From assembly GCA_030430755.1 (NCBI GenBank), contig JAUIKO010000009.1, positions 1 to 35,000 of the forward strand: a stretch of 35,000 nucleotides of DNA, written 5' to 3'. Position numbers and translations under genes: made by a program. This document shows, piece after piece, positions 25,624 to 34,494 of the stretch (positions are counted from its first letter, which is position 1; every line of letters starts with the position of its first letter). Source of the stretch: Fimbriimonadia bacterium. GTDB lineage: Bacteria; Armatimonadota; Fimbriimonadia; Fimbriimonadales; Fimbriimonadaceae. A model generated the notes under the pieces. The model had not been told where the DNA came from. It searched no databases and saw only the letters and a program-made list of their open reading frames with translations.

Positions 25624-27456
25624 ATGGCTAAATATGGTAGCAGTATTAAAGATGGGTTAATCATATCCATTCTAGGTCTTTATAGTTATTCTAATTGTGT
25701 AGCAGAAGGTGGAGTTGTAGAGAATATACGTATTAATGGTGCTGAAAATATTTCAGATAATGCCATTTTATCTGTTATGAAAAGCAAGATGGGATTTGTA
25801 TATGAAGATGATACTTTATCCCAAGATGAAAAGAATATAAGAAATTTAGGATTTTTTAAAGACGTTAAAGTTGTTGGTGTTAAACGGGAAGATCACTCTA
25901 ATGAGATTGTCGTACAAGTTACTGAATTTCCTTTAGTCCGCAGCTATCAGGTAGATGGCGTCACAGCATTTTCCAAAGATGAAATAGAAGAGATCATAGG
26001 ACAGTATGAAGTACTAGGAAATGTGTTAAATTTAACAGTTTTAGCCAATCTTAAAAGGGAAATTACAGAGTTTTATGTTAAAAACCATTTGTTAGCAGAT
26101 GTACTGATAGATTTACCTCGTGAGCCTAAGTCAAGTGACGAATTAGATTTAAACATTAAAGTTTCAGAGAAAAAAGTTGGTAGTATTGATTTGAATGGTT
26201 TATCGTCGACAAAACCTGAACTTATTAGAAAAATCATCAAAACAAAAGAGAATGAATTGTTTAATTATAAAACCTTTGATATCGACAGAAGAAAATTGTT
26301 GGAAACTCGTTGGTTTGAAACAGTTGAACCTAAACTCTCTCCGGATAGAGAAGACCCTAATAAAATTAATTTAAGTTATCATTTTAAAGAATCTCATGTT
26401 ATGAACTTAGCTGCTGGTGCTCATTTTCCAAGCAGTAGTCGTATATTAGGTACGTTATCCTATGGAACAACAAACTTATTTGGTACTGGACAGCAGTTAA
26501 ATGTTTCTTTAAGTCAAGACTCTAAAGTGACAGGATTTAGTGGTTCATTAGATTATAGTAATCCTTATCTAGGAAGTAACAGTGATACCTTGACCATGAG
26601 TTTATTTTCTAAAGTAGATCCATATTCTTTTAGTGCAAGTTATGGAAATAAATCTACGGGAATTAATGATGAATCATTTAAAATTCGTAAAAATGGATTT
26701 GTTTTTGGTTACTTGAAAAATATATTTGAAGATTGGTCTATATCTGCAAGATATAAATTAGAAGATCAATCAAATGTTAAAACAGATCAGATAGATGTTG
26801 ATTCTATTACTCAGGATGGTATTACACAATCTATTAATATTGGAATATCAAGAGATACGACCGATGTAAAAGAGTTTCCTACAGAAGGGACTAGATTTTC
26901 ATTGAGTGTGGAGCCAGGATATAGTAAGTTATCAGCTGTTTCGGGTATAGCTCATATGACAGAATTTGGTCCAAAAATTGGTGAACCTTTTAATTATTGT
27001 CAGTTTCGATTTGAAGGGAGTGCCTATTTTTCTCGAAAACTAGATGTTACAAAGGAACCTTTAGATACACTTAAGCCTGTTTTTGCCTTAAAAGTAGGCG
27101 GAGGAAGAAATTTTGGAGAAGTTCCATTTTCAAAACAGTTTTTTGTAGGTGGAACCCATTCTTTACGAGGCTATCCAAGTCATCGTTTCTGGGGTAACAA
27201 TATGTATGTAGCTAGTGCAGAATATAGATATCCAGTTATGAATAATTTGTATCTTTTTGGATTTACAGATTCTGGGTATGCTTGGGGTGGATATCCAGGT
27301 ACTGATCAATATGATCAGAATCAAAAAAGTAAGTTTACATTTGGATATGGTCTTGGAGCAGCACTTAGAACACCCATGGGAACAGTAAGTGTTTCTTTAG
27401 GTTTCGATAAAGAAGGAAATTGGGATTACTATCCATCACTTGGATTTGGATTCTAA
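25624..27456 (+). CDS. bamA: Outer membrane assembly protein, BamA/Omp85 family, with three POTRA domains
   Basis: BamA folds and inserts beta-barrel proteins into the outer membrane. The 610-residue product has an N-terminal hydrophobic signal (residues 10-27), three POTRA domains (about 32-105, 106-184 and 186-257) and a C-terminal barrel from about 258. The barrel holds the lid-loop motif LRGY (514-517) and ends in Phe (GFGF), the usual assembly signal. Proteobacterial BamA has five POTRA domains and about 800 residues, so this form is short. A TamA or another Omp85 member is the main alternative, but the ompH-like gene directly downstream supports BamA. The start ATG has no strong ribosome binding site. 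Confidence 0.88.
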   Translation: MAKYGSSIKDGLIISILGLYSYSNCVAEGGVVENIRINGAENISDNAILSVMKSKMGFVYEDDTLSQDEKNIRNLGFFKDVKVVGVKREDHSNEIVVQVTEFPLVRSYQVDGVTAFSKDEIEEIIGQYEVLGNVLNLTVLANLKREITEFYVKNHLLADVLIDLPREPKSSDELDLNIKVSEKKVGSIDLNGLSSTKPELIRKIIKTKENELFNYKTFDIDRRKLLETRWFETVEPKLSPDREDPNKINLSYHFKESHVMNLAAGAHFPSSSRILGTLSYGTTNLFGTGQQLNVSLSQDSKVTGFSGSLDYSNPYLGSNSDTLTMSLFSKVDPYSFSASYGNKSTGINDESFKIRKNGFVFGYLKNIFEDWSISARYKLEDQSNVKTDQIDVDSITQDGITQSINIGISRDTTDVKEFPTEGTRFSLSVEPGYSKLSAVSGIAHMTEFGPKIGEPFNYCQFRFEGSAYFSRKLDVTKEPLDTLKPVFALKVGGGRNFGEVPFSKQFFVGGTHSLRGYPSHRFWGNNMYVASAEYRYPVMNNLYLFGFTDSGYAWGGYPGTDQYDQNQKSKFTFGYGLGAALRTPMGTVSVSLGFDKEGNWDYYPSLGFGF

Positions 27457-27473
27457 TATCCGGGGTTAATACA

Positions 27474-28148
27474 ATGAATATATATGGACGGAATATGAAA
27501 AAAAATATATTTTATGGGTTGAGTTTAGTCGTTATCATGGGGATAAATGTTATCCTATTAGGCGCGGCTGGAAAGGGAGCAAAAGTCGGAAAGATAGATG
27601 TAAATAAAATTAGTACAAATTCTACAGCATCTAAACAGTTGAATGTTCAAATACAAGCTAAGCAGAGGCAGTGGGAAGAATTTTTGCAATTTGTAGGTAG
27701 CACAACTACAGCTACGCCAGATCAGCTAGAAAAATTAAAATCATGTTTGTTCTCTGGTTCTCCTGTTAATATCACTAAGACTGTAGAGATTAAGAATGAA
27801 ATTCTAAAATCTGATAATGAACGAAGAAAGTTAATGCAAAATAGTAATGCTGATAAAAATTCAAAAGATAGTAAATTAAAAGAGTATGCTAAGAATGATG
27901 AAGAACGAGCTATGTACTCCAGATCTATACGCAGAGTATATAGTGAGTATATGGAGAATTTAAGTCAGAAGGCAAGACAAGAGTTTTTTAATCATATGCA
28001 GAAGTGTTTAAATTCAGTGGCAGCAAAAGATGGATATTCAGAAGTGTTTACATCTGAAGTTCTCATGTATAGTGCGAATGATATTACAGATAAGGTAGTT
28101 GAAGAAATGAATAAATCTTGTAATATCAATCTGAATACTTCAGAGTAA
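27474..28148 (+). CDS. OmpH/Skp-like periplasmic chaperone
   Basis: Skp/OmpH proteins hold unfolded outer-membrane proteins in the periplasm on their way to BamA. The product has a basic N-terminus and signal peptide (KKNIFYGLSLVVIMGINVILL), then KVGKIDVNKISTNS, matching the conserved KIAYVD-type start of mature OmpH. A long charged helical middle follows, and the C-terminal AKDGYSEVFTSEVLMYSAND then DITDKVVEEMN is characteristic. At about 225 residues it is longer than the usual 160-190, the excess lying in the helical arms. The ATG at 27474 is 17 nt after the bamA stop; the ATG at 27495 (GGACGGA site) is equally possible. It lies directly behind bamA, its functional partner. Confidence 0.8.
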   Translation: MNIYGRNMKKNIFYGLSLVVIMGINVILLGAAGKGAKVGKIDVNKISTNSTASKQLNVQIQAKQRQWEEFLQFVGSTTTATPDQLEKLKSCLFSGSPVNITKTVEIKNEILKSDNERRKLMQNSNADKNSKDSKLKEYAKNDEERAMYSRSIRRVYSEYMENLSQKARQEFFNHMQKCLNSVAAKDGYSEVFTSEVLMYSANDITDKVVEEMNKSCNINLNTSE

Positions 28149-28214
28149 TTAAATAAATAGAGTTATTCACAAAACGATGTGCATGATATTTGTTTGATTG
28201 CCAAAATAGATAGT

Positions 28215-29237
28215 ATGTATTATTTGTTTTTAGTATTTTTAGGTTTATTATTTGGAGGCTGTTCAAGTTCTCCGAATAATAAACCTGTTTCTATAAATTA
28301 TGTAAAAATAGAGGATTATTTACTGAATAAATCCTTCATTCATTTTCAGAAACAAATTTCAGATTTTAACTTATCTTCTTATAAAGTGCCATTGGATAAT
28401 CAGGATAGTGTTAAATATGAATTTACAAAGGAGGTTTCTACTAAACCTGAAAGTGACATCTCTTTTAATTATTCTTTCCATCAACAATACAAATTAAATT
28501 GTCAGAATGATCTTGAGCTATTTTATTATATTAAAAACGGACAAAAAGGTTCTAGAAATTTAATCTACGATGATGATTATATTAAGTATCAAGAGTATGT
28601 TAAAAATGTAGAACATTCTTTAGAAAATACGGAAGATAAATGGTCAAACAAGATAGCGCAAAAACAGGTGGCTCTCATGAATTTAGTTGGATTTCCAGAT
28701 CCCGATCCAACGTCAGTGAAATCTGAGTATTTATCTTCAAAATTCGGTGTTGATTTTTTTGTAGCAAAGAAACTTCGTGAAGATATTCGAAAAATAGTAT
28801 TAGAACGTGATAGATATTATTCCAGAGTTTTAGATGAATTTTCTAACTCTAAGTCTGAATTCAATGATAACTATAAAGTGACAGATTCAGATTTAAAAGA
28901 GATTCAATTAATATCTAAAGAGTACATGAAGCATACTGAGCAATTGGAACATAGTTTTGCACTGGAGCAATTTAAGCAGCCTGATCTAAGTGATATTAAA
29001 AATTTTAATATCGTCAATTTTATAAAGCTAAGTCAACCTACTATCTCATATAAAGAATTAATGCAAGTTCCTAAAATGGATAGAGATTTAATAAGAAAAT
29101 ACATTCAAACGATTGTAAAAATTTGGGCAACGCAGAAAAATGTTTCAGTTTGGGAATACGGTAAAAATCAAGAAAAAGATACAAATGAGTTTTTAAGTTG
29201 GCTTGAAAACGAGTATTTTAATCTTGATGAGATTTGA
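28215..29237 (+). CDS. Putative lipoprotein, unknown function
   Basis: I do not recognise this family. From the ATG at 28215 the protein has 340 residues, with a short signal YYLFLVFLGLLFGGC whose lipobox-like FGGC puts the acylated Cys at residue 16 (Phe at -3 is atypical). The remainder is soluble and rich in Lys, Asp, Glu and Ser, with several likely helices. A GTG start at 28179 would extend it by 12 residues, but the signal favours 28215. It lies behind bamA and the ompH-like gene on the same strand and may be an envelope-assembly partner, but nothing in the sequence shows this. It ends 5 nt before the convergent methyltransferase gene. Confidence 0.65.
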   Translation: MYYLFLVFLGLLFGGCSSSPNNKPVSINYVKIEDYLLNKSFIHFQKQISDFNLSSYKVPLDNQDSVKYEFTKEVSTKPESDISFNYSFHQQYKLNCQNDLELFYYIKNGQKGSRNLIYDDDYIKYQEYVKNVEHSLENTEDKWSNKIAQKQVALMNLVGFPDPDPTSVKSEYLSSKFGVDFFVAKKLREDIRKIVLERDRYYSRVLDEFSNSKSEFNDNYKVTDSDLKEIQLISKEYMKHTEQLEHSFALEQFKQPDLSDIKNFNIVNFIKLSQPTISYKELMQVPKMDRDLIRKYIQTIVKIWATQKNVSVWEYGKNQEKDTNEFLSWLENEYFNLDEI

Positions 29238-29242
29238 ATCTT

Positions 29243-29989
29243 TTATTTTATCGCAACAAAATGTACCCTTTCTGAAAATGGACTAGGTGGTTTAAAAGTA
29301 TAGCTTTCAAAAACATCTATTTCTTTGAATCCACAATTTTTAAGGAATGTGCAGATTTGATTTGTTGAATAGTATTTTTGATAATGTTTTGTAAGTATTT
29401 TTTCTTGATGAAATGTATAGATCATATCTACTGAAATAACTTTTGATATATGGTTATAACAGCTTTTCCATTCATAGCTTAGAATATCTGAGGGGTCATG
29501 GTATGTTTGATTAAACATACCAGATGCAAAGGCATGTTCTGTATTCATATCAAAGACGAATGCTCCTCCTGGATTTAGGTGTTCATATACTAACTCAAAT
29601 GTTTTACTTACCTCTGATTCATTTAGAAGGTGATTGATACTATCAAAAAAACAAACAACGGCATCAAAGGTGATAGGATATGAAAAAGAGGCCATGTTTT
29701 GACATTTAAGATCTATATCAAGATTAAATTCTTTGACGTTCTCTTTACCGATATGGATCATTTCTTCGGATAGATCGAATCCACAAGTCTGATAGTTTTT
29801 AGCTGCTAAAAAAATTGTGAATAAAGCTGTTCCACAACACATGTCCAAAATGGTATGAGGTTTTAATTTTTTTTTAGAAAAGATATCGTCTAAATAGTTA
29901 GACCATTTTGAGTATGGGACATGAGACATCAGTATATCGTAGAAAGGTGCAATAGTGTTATAAACCGAATTCGAGTTGATTTGTTCCAT
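29243..29989 (-). CDS. Class I SAM-dependent methyltransferase
   Basis: The 248-residue product has the Rossmann methyltransferase motif I ILDMCCGTALFT (47-58), the acidic motif II residue in CGFDLSEEMI, and the motif IV-like DAVVCFFDSINHL; the pattern fits the UbiE/Methyltransf_25-type small-molecule enzymes. The substrate cannot be told. Its ATG follows the TAA of the upstream polyprenyl synthase gene with no gap, and AGGAG inside that gene's end is the ribosome binding site, so the two are co-translated. A role in a prenyl-derived compound is possible but is only inference from adjacency. It is convergent with the lipoprotein gene. Confidence 0.88.
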   Translation of the reverse strand: MEQINSNSVYNTIAPFYDILMSHVPYSKWSNYLDDIFSKKKLKPHTILDMCCGTALFTIFLAAKNYQTCGFDLSEEMIHIGKENVKEFNLDIDLKCQNMASFSYPITFDAVVCFFDSINHLLNESEVSKTFELVYEHLNPGGAFVFDMNTEHAFASGMFNQTYHDPSDILSYEWKSCYNHISKVISVDMIYTFHQEKILTKHYQKYYSTNQICTFLKNCGFKEIDVFESYTFKPPSPFSERVHFVAIK

Positions 29990-30889
29990 TTAATAACTCC
30001 TATGAACACATTTATGACTTAAATAATAGAGAGTGTCAGTATTTCCAGCTAAACCTTGCATGTTTTTTTCCGCATATTTTAGAGATGTCAAGCAGGCTTT
30101 TTCAGAATTTTCTAATCCATAAACGGAAGGAAAGGTAATCTTTTTTTTCTTGATATCTGTGCCACAAGCTTTACCAAGTGTATCTGGCTGAGAGGTTTCA
30201 TTTAGAATATCATCTTTAATTTGGAATGCTAAGCCTAGTGCATCGCCAATGCTACGTAAAACTTCTATATCAGATTTAGAACCTTGGCCGAGAATACCAC
30301 CTAATACACAACTGATACTCATAAGAGATCCTGTTTTTCTTGAATGAATAGACATTAAAAGATCTTGATCAATGTTTTTACCTTCAGATAAAACATCTAG
30401 AGTTTCTCCGCCGACAAGACCTTGATATCCAATGGCTCTAGAAAGCTCTCTAATAGCCCAGAGAAGGTTTAATGGTGTATCGTGTTGCATATGAGATAAA
30501 ACATCGAAAGCATGGCTTAAAAGAGCATCTCCTGATAGGAGCGCAACCGCTTCTCCAAACAGGATGTGTGAGGTTGGTTTTCCTCTTCTCAATCTATCAT
30601 CATCGATGGCAGGTAGATCATCGTGAACTAAAGAAAAACAGTGAATAATTTCTATTGCGCATGCTGCATCTAAAACGGATATGGGATCGGCTCCTACAGA
30701 TTCAGCTGAAGCCATACACAGCATTGGACGTATTCTTTTTCCGCCTCCCAGACATGCGTATCTCATCGCTTCATGGAGAATTTCTTCTGGTGGAGATGGA
30801 GAGGGAAGGAGTTGTTCTAGCCTAGTATTTACAAGTTGTTTCCAATGTTCTATGTTTGCAGCAATATGTTTTTCTTTTTCGGGCAACAT
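29990..30889 (-). CDS. ispA: Polyprenyl (farnesyl/geranylgeranyl) diphosphate synthase
   Basis: This enzyme condenses isopentenyl diphosphate with allylic diphosphates to make short-chain prenyl diphosphates. The product (299 residues) has GGGKRIRP (48-55), the first Asp-rich motif DDLPAIDDD (90-98), RRGKP, the Lys of HSRKTG and the second motif region FQIKDDILN (222-230). The last Asp of the usual DDILD is Asn here. Length and overall pattern fit IspA (about 300). The residues before the first Asp-rich motif (HCFSLVHD) suggest a farnesyl- or geranylgeranyl-diphosphate product; chain length cannot be read with certainty. It is coupled to the methyltransferase downstream. Confidence 0.92.
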   Translation of the reverse strand: MLPEKEKHIAANIEHWKQLVNTRLEQLLPSPSPPEEILHEAMRYACLGGGKRIRPMLCMASAESVGADPISVLDAACAIEIIHCFSLVHDDLPAIDDDRLRRGKPTSHILFGEAVALLSGDALLSHAFDVLSHMQHDTPLNLLWAIRELSRAIGYQGLVGGETLDVLSEGKNIDQDLLMSIHSRKTGSLMSISCVLGGILGQGSKSDIEVLRSIGDALGLAFQIKDDILNETSQPDTLGKACGTDIKKKKITFPSVYGLENSEKACLTSLKYAEKNMQGLAGNTDTLYYLSHKCVHRSY

Positions 30890-30981
30890 TATAATTATTC
30901 TACCTAGAGATAAATAGTGATGACGATATCTAGATATTGATACTTTATTGAATAGTTGAGATATGTATTGAAATCTATATC

Positions 30982-31002
30982 ATATTTGATATTTGATATT
31001 TG
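30982..31002. repeat. Short tandem repeat, 7 bp x 3
   Basis: Three head-to-tail copies of ATATTTG are followed by ATATAG in the spacer between the polyprenyl synthase gene and the gene to its right. It may be a slippage-prone tract; no function is suggested. Confidence 0.8.
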
Positions 31003-31012
31003 ATATAGATAG

Positions 31013-31067
31013 ATGATCAGCTAAACTAGGTTCATTTAGAAGAGTTGTATTTGGTTTAGCTGATCAT
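31013..31067 (-). terminator. 14-bp perfect inverted repeat after the flagellar-type gene
   Basis: ATGATCAGCTAAAC (31013-31026) and GTTTAGCTGATCAT (31054-31067) are perfect complements across a 27-nt loop, starting 5 nt past the stop codon at 31073. No U run follows in the transcript. It is a likely mRNA end or stabilising hairpin. Confidence 0.6.
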
Positions 31068-31072
31068 AACTA

Positions 31073-32527
31073 TTAAGCCATAAGTTCCGATGATTCTGTG
31101 GAAGGGGTATGTAGATCGCCTGAGAGCTCTTTGGATTCTGGTACGTTTGGAAGTTCAGGTGTTTCCATATCCTGGTTCATAAATTTCTCTCGGTTTCTCA
31201 TATCGATTTTATCTATTTCAGATATATATTTGTCAATATCTTCAAAAGATTTCTGAATTACTGAGCAGCCTAAGTCAATATACTCTGGACTAGAGAAAGA
31301 AATATTTCCTAAACTCTTTTTACTATCTTCAGAAAACCCTAAATCATGGATCGTAATATTAATAAAGGGTATTTCATATTCTAAAACTTCTTGAGTGAAT
31401 TTAGTTTTTGGAACAATAATAGTACCTATTTCTGTTTCATTTAAATACTCTGATGAAATATCTTCACTATTGATCGTGATACTGTTTCCAAAGTTATTTT
31501 TATAGGTATTTTGCTTATCAGAATAAAAGTCACTTTCCCACTTTCTAACACTGTCATTAAGTGTGATTTTTAGATTACCTGCTTGACCGGTGGCTTTATT
31601 AGAGTAAGTACTTTTATTTGAAATTAAACCTACAGCATTCTCCGTATCGTCTTCAAGTTGCTGAGAAATTTCTAAACTAGAATCTTGACCATATTCATTC
31701 CGTATTATTTTGTATTTTTCGAGCTCTTTATCATATTCGATGATAATTTCAGGTCTGTCAAGTTTTTTTTCTTCAGCTGTTTTTTTATAGTATGCATTTA
31801 CAATGTTTTGAACAAAATCATCTGCTTCTGTATCATCATCCATGGTATGAGTCACGCCGTTAATGGTGAGGGTCCCACCTGTAAGGAGAGTTTCTGGCTC
31901 TATTTTGTTTTCACTGTAAATGTAAGGTCTAGAAGAGCTGTCTGTAACCTGAAGATAGATAGTAGTGTTTCTTGTAATTTTATGATTGTCAAATAAAGGA
32001 TACATTTCAATTTCACTGAAATGCCTTTTGTTTTTAATATCGATGGAATGATTCCAAGAATTATTAAAATAACCATCCGGTTTATCTTTAGGACTTAAGA
32101 TAGATTTAATATTAGCGATTCTTTTTAGGTACTCTTGATGAATATGAGTATAGTAAGGATTTTCTACTTCCTCTAGTTTTTCAACAGGTGCATTTAATTG
32201 CCCAAAAATGCCTTTTTTATGTGTAAAGTCGTCAAATTGTTTTTGGAAATGCCTTTTTAGACCTTCTGCTCGTTTCACAAATGGTTCAAGTTCAGCTTTT
32301 ATGGATTGCAATTGGTTTTTAGCTTCTTTAACACCAGTTTGGTAATTTTGAATTGTTCGATAATATTTCGTACCTTTATTACGAACATCAACACTTTTTT
32401 TATTAGTAGTCTCTTTATTCTTGCTAGTTTCTACTCCGTTAGTCTCATTGTTAGATGTACTTGATAATGAAGGGCTTTTATTTATTTCTGGTTTTTGGGT
32501 ATTTGCAACATCGCTGACACTATTCAT
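31073..32527 (-). CDS. Probable flagellar hook-associated protein with FliD-like IN motif
   Basis: The 484-residue product has a Ser/Thr/Asn-rich, probably disordered N-terminus (1-50), a helical heptad-like region (about 57-105) and at about 218-302 a segment that fits the flagellin hook IN motif: GGTLTINGVTHTMDDDTE, a helix FVQNIVNAYYKK, an EIIIEYDKELEKYKIIRN strand pair and a final NAVGLIS. Known: this motif occurs in FliD caps and in some flagellins and hook-associated proteins. There is no signal peptide, as expected for flagellar type III export. Typical FliD ends are not evident, so it is not a standard cap. The start has an AGGAG site. A flagellin gene lies about 2 kb away on the other strand. 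Confidence 0.6.
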   Translation of the reverse strand: MNSVSDVANTQKPEINKSPSLSSTSNNETNGVETSKNKETTNKKSVDVRNKGTKYYRTIQNYQTGVKEAKNQLQSIKAELEPFVKRAEGLKRHFQKQFDDFTHKKGIFGQLNAPVEKLEEVENPYYTHIHQEYLKRIANIKSILSPKDKPDGYFNNSWNHSIDIKNKRHFSEIEMYPLFDNHKITRNTTIYLQVTDSSSRPYIYSENKIEPETLLTGGTLTINGVTHTMDDDTEADDFVQNIVNAYYKKTAEEKKLDRPEIIIEYDKELEKYKIIRNEYGQDSSLEISQQLEDDTENAVGLISNKSTYSNKATGQAGNLKITLNDSVRKWESDFYSDKQNTYKNNFGNSITINSEDISSEYLNETEIGTIIVPKTKFTQEVLEYEIPFINITIHDLGFSEDSKKSLGNISFSSPEYIDLGCSVIQKSFEDIDKYISEIDKIDMRNREKFMNQDMETPELPNVPESKELSGDLHTPSTESSELMA

Positions 32528-32613
32528 GCTTTTCTCCTGATCTAAAATTTACAATGATTCACTTTGATCACAGTATAAATAATGGGAAAAACAGATGCGA
32601 ATATTAGAGTGGG

Positions 32614-32655
32614 CCTACTATTTAAAAGGGTATTTAGAAAATTTTAAATAGTAGG
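32614..32655 (-). terminator. 14-bp perfect inverted repeat after aspS
   Basis: CCTACTATTTAAAA (32614-32627) and TTTTAAATAGTAGG (32642-32655) are perfect complements with a 14-nt loop, 21 nt past the aspS stop. No U run follows. Probably the aspS transcript end; it also lies upstream of the next minus-strand gene. Confidence 0.6.
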
Positions 32656-32676
32656 AGTAAGATAGAGGGTGAGTTA

Positions 32677-34494
32677 CTAGATCTTTTTAAGTCCTATTTC
32701 TGCCCATTGCGATGCATCGATTAAGCTAGGAGCATTCATTAGTGGGTCTTGTCCTCCAGCGATTTTAGGGAAAGGGATGACCTCTTTAATATTGTTACCT
32801 CCAGTTAACAGCATAAGTAACCTATCAATACCAGGTGCAAATCCACCATGTGGTGGTGCGCCATATTCAAATGCTTCTATAAGATGCCTAAATCTTTCAT
32901 TTTGAATCTCTTCACTTATGCCTAGGAGATGAAAGATTTTTTGTTGAATTTTAGGATCATGAATTCTGATAGATCCTGATGCCCACTCAAATCCATTACA
33001 TACGATATCGTAACACTGACCACGTATTTTAGATGGATCTGTGTCTATATATTGGAGATCTGATTCGTGTGGCATAGTGAATGGGTGATGTGATGAATCC
33101 CATCGTTGTTCATCTTCATTCCATTCAACAAGAGGAAAGTCAAGAACCCAGCAGAAAGCGAGATCTCTTTCGTTAATGAGCTTTGCATGTTCGCCGATGT
33201 AATTTCGTAATCTACCGAGTACATGATGAACTGTTGATTGGTTATCAGCAATAAAACAGAGAAGATCATTTTTTTCAAGAGAAGATTCTTGGATGATGAG
33301 TTCTAATTCTTCTTCTTTGAAAAACTTTATAATTGGGGACCTTAGTTTTAAGCCTGAAGGGGAAGTGTATGCAAATTCTGCATCTTCAGGGCCAGATGCG
33401 ATCCATGCAAGTCCTTTTGCTCCAAACTCTTTACAGAAACTTTCTATTTGGAGTATCTCTTTTTTGGAATATTTTGCTCCATTTGGAAACCGAATACCTT
33501 TAACAATACCCCCATTTTCTATACAGTTTTTAAAGACACCAAAATTAGAATTTTTTACATGAGGGGTAATATCAAATAATTCAAGATCGAATCTTAAATC
33601 TGGTTTATCCGATCCATATTTGCTAATAGCATCATGATAGGAAATTCTTTTAAAAGGTTTAATAGGATTTTTAGGTAATTTAAACTCATCAATAATTTCA
33701 TTGATGACGGTAATACTCATTTCTTCAGCGGTGTTAAGGACTTCTTCTTGATCAACGAACGACATCTCTACATCTAGCTGTGTAAATTCAGGTTGCCTAT
33801 CACTTCTTTGTGATTCGTCCCTAAAGCATTTAGCTATTTGGTAATATCTTTCAACGCCTCCAACCATTAGAAGTTGCTTATATTGTTGTGGACTTTGAGG
33901 TAGAGCATAAAAATATCCTGGATTTATTCTGTATGGAATAAGATAATCTCTTGCTCCTTCGGGTGTTGATTTGGTTATGATAGGAGTTTCGATTTCTAGA
34001 AAACCTTTGGAATCAAAAAAGTTTCGGAATTTTTTTAATACGGCAGACCTTAAAGCAATAATAGAGTACACAGAAGGTCTTCTTAAATCCAAATATCTGT
34101 ACTTAAATCTTAACTCTTCATTCACTTTTTTCATTTCATCTTCATCGCTAATTTGAAATGGAAGAGGTTTACTTGTAGATATTATTTTATAATCAGTAGC
34201 AATAACTTCTATCTCACCAGTCGGTATCTTATTGTTGATATTATCTTCATGTCTTTTTATTACTTTTCCAGTAATACTTAAGCATGATTCAGTTTTTATT
34301 TCAGAAAGATGATTGAAATTTTCTGGATTCAGGACTACTTGTACAATCCCAGTGTAATCTCTTAAATCTATAAAACAGAGCCCACCTAAGTCTCTAACTT
34401 TGTGAACCCATCCGTTTAAATGAACAGTAGTATCGATATCTTTAATAGATAAATTACCAGAAAAAACATTTCTCTTTATATATTCCATTATCAT
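32677..34494 (-). CDS. aspS: Aspartyl-tRNA synthetase, bacterial type
   Basis: AspRS charges tRNA-Asp with aspartate. The start at 34494 (605 residues, typical for bacterial AspRS) has an AAAGG ribosome binding site; an earlier ATG at 34572 would add 26 unconserved residues. The N-terminal anticodon-binding OB fold (VHLNGWVHKVRDLGGLCFI) is followed by the class II core with motif 2 FRDESQRSDRQPEFTQLDVE, a GAD-type insertion, and motif 3 in GGFAPGIDRLLMLLTG. Motif 2 reads ESQRSDRQ where E. coli has EDLRADRQ. Known: processed microcin C inhibits this enzyme as a non-hydrolysable aspartyl-adenylate mimic, so it is the self-target of the mcc operon at the other end of the window. Confidence 0.97.
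   Translation of the reverse strand: MIMEYIKRNVFSGNLSIKDIDTTVHLNGWVHKVRDLGGLCFIDLRDYTGIVQVVLNPENFNHLSEIKTESCLSITGKVIKRHEDNINNKIPTGEIEVIATDYKIISTSKPLPFQISDEDEMKKVNEELRFKYRYLDLRRPSVYSIIALRSAVLKKFRNFFDSKGFLEIETPIITKSTPEGARDYLIPYRINPGYFYALPQSPQQYKQLLMVGGVERYYQIAKCFRDESQRSDRQPEFTQLDVEMSFVDQEEVLNTAEEMSITVINEIIDEFKLPKNPIKPFKRISYHDAISKYGSDKPDLRFDLELFDITPHVKNSNFGVFKNCIENGGIVKGIRFPNGAKYSKKEILQIESFCKEFGAKGLAWIASGPEDAEFAYTSPSGLKLRSPIIKFFKEEELELIIQESSLEKNDLLCFIADNQSTVHHVLGRLRNYIGEHAKLINERDLAFCWVLDFPLVEWNEDEQRWDSSHHPFTMPHESDLQYIDTDPSKIRGQCYDIVCNGFEWASGSIRIHDPKIQQKIFHLLGISEEIQNERFRHLIEAFEYGAPPHGGFAPGIDRLLMLLTGGNNIKEVIPFPKIAGGQDPLMNAPSLIDASQWAEIGLKKI

Noticed and set aside
30681-30917. 78-residue plus-strand reading frame antisense to the prenyl synthase gene
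   Set aside because: It is a shadow of the conserved GGGKRIRP region on the other strand.
31685-31996. 103-residue plus-strand reading frame antisense to the flagellar-type gene
   Set aside because: It mirrors the opposite-strand coding sequence and has no ribosome binding site or motif.
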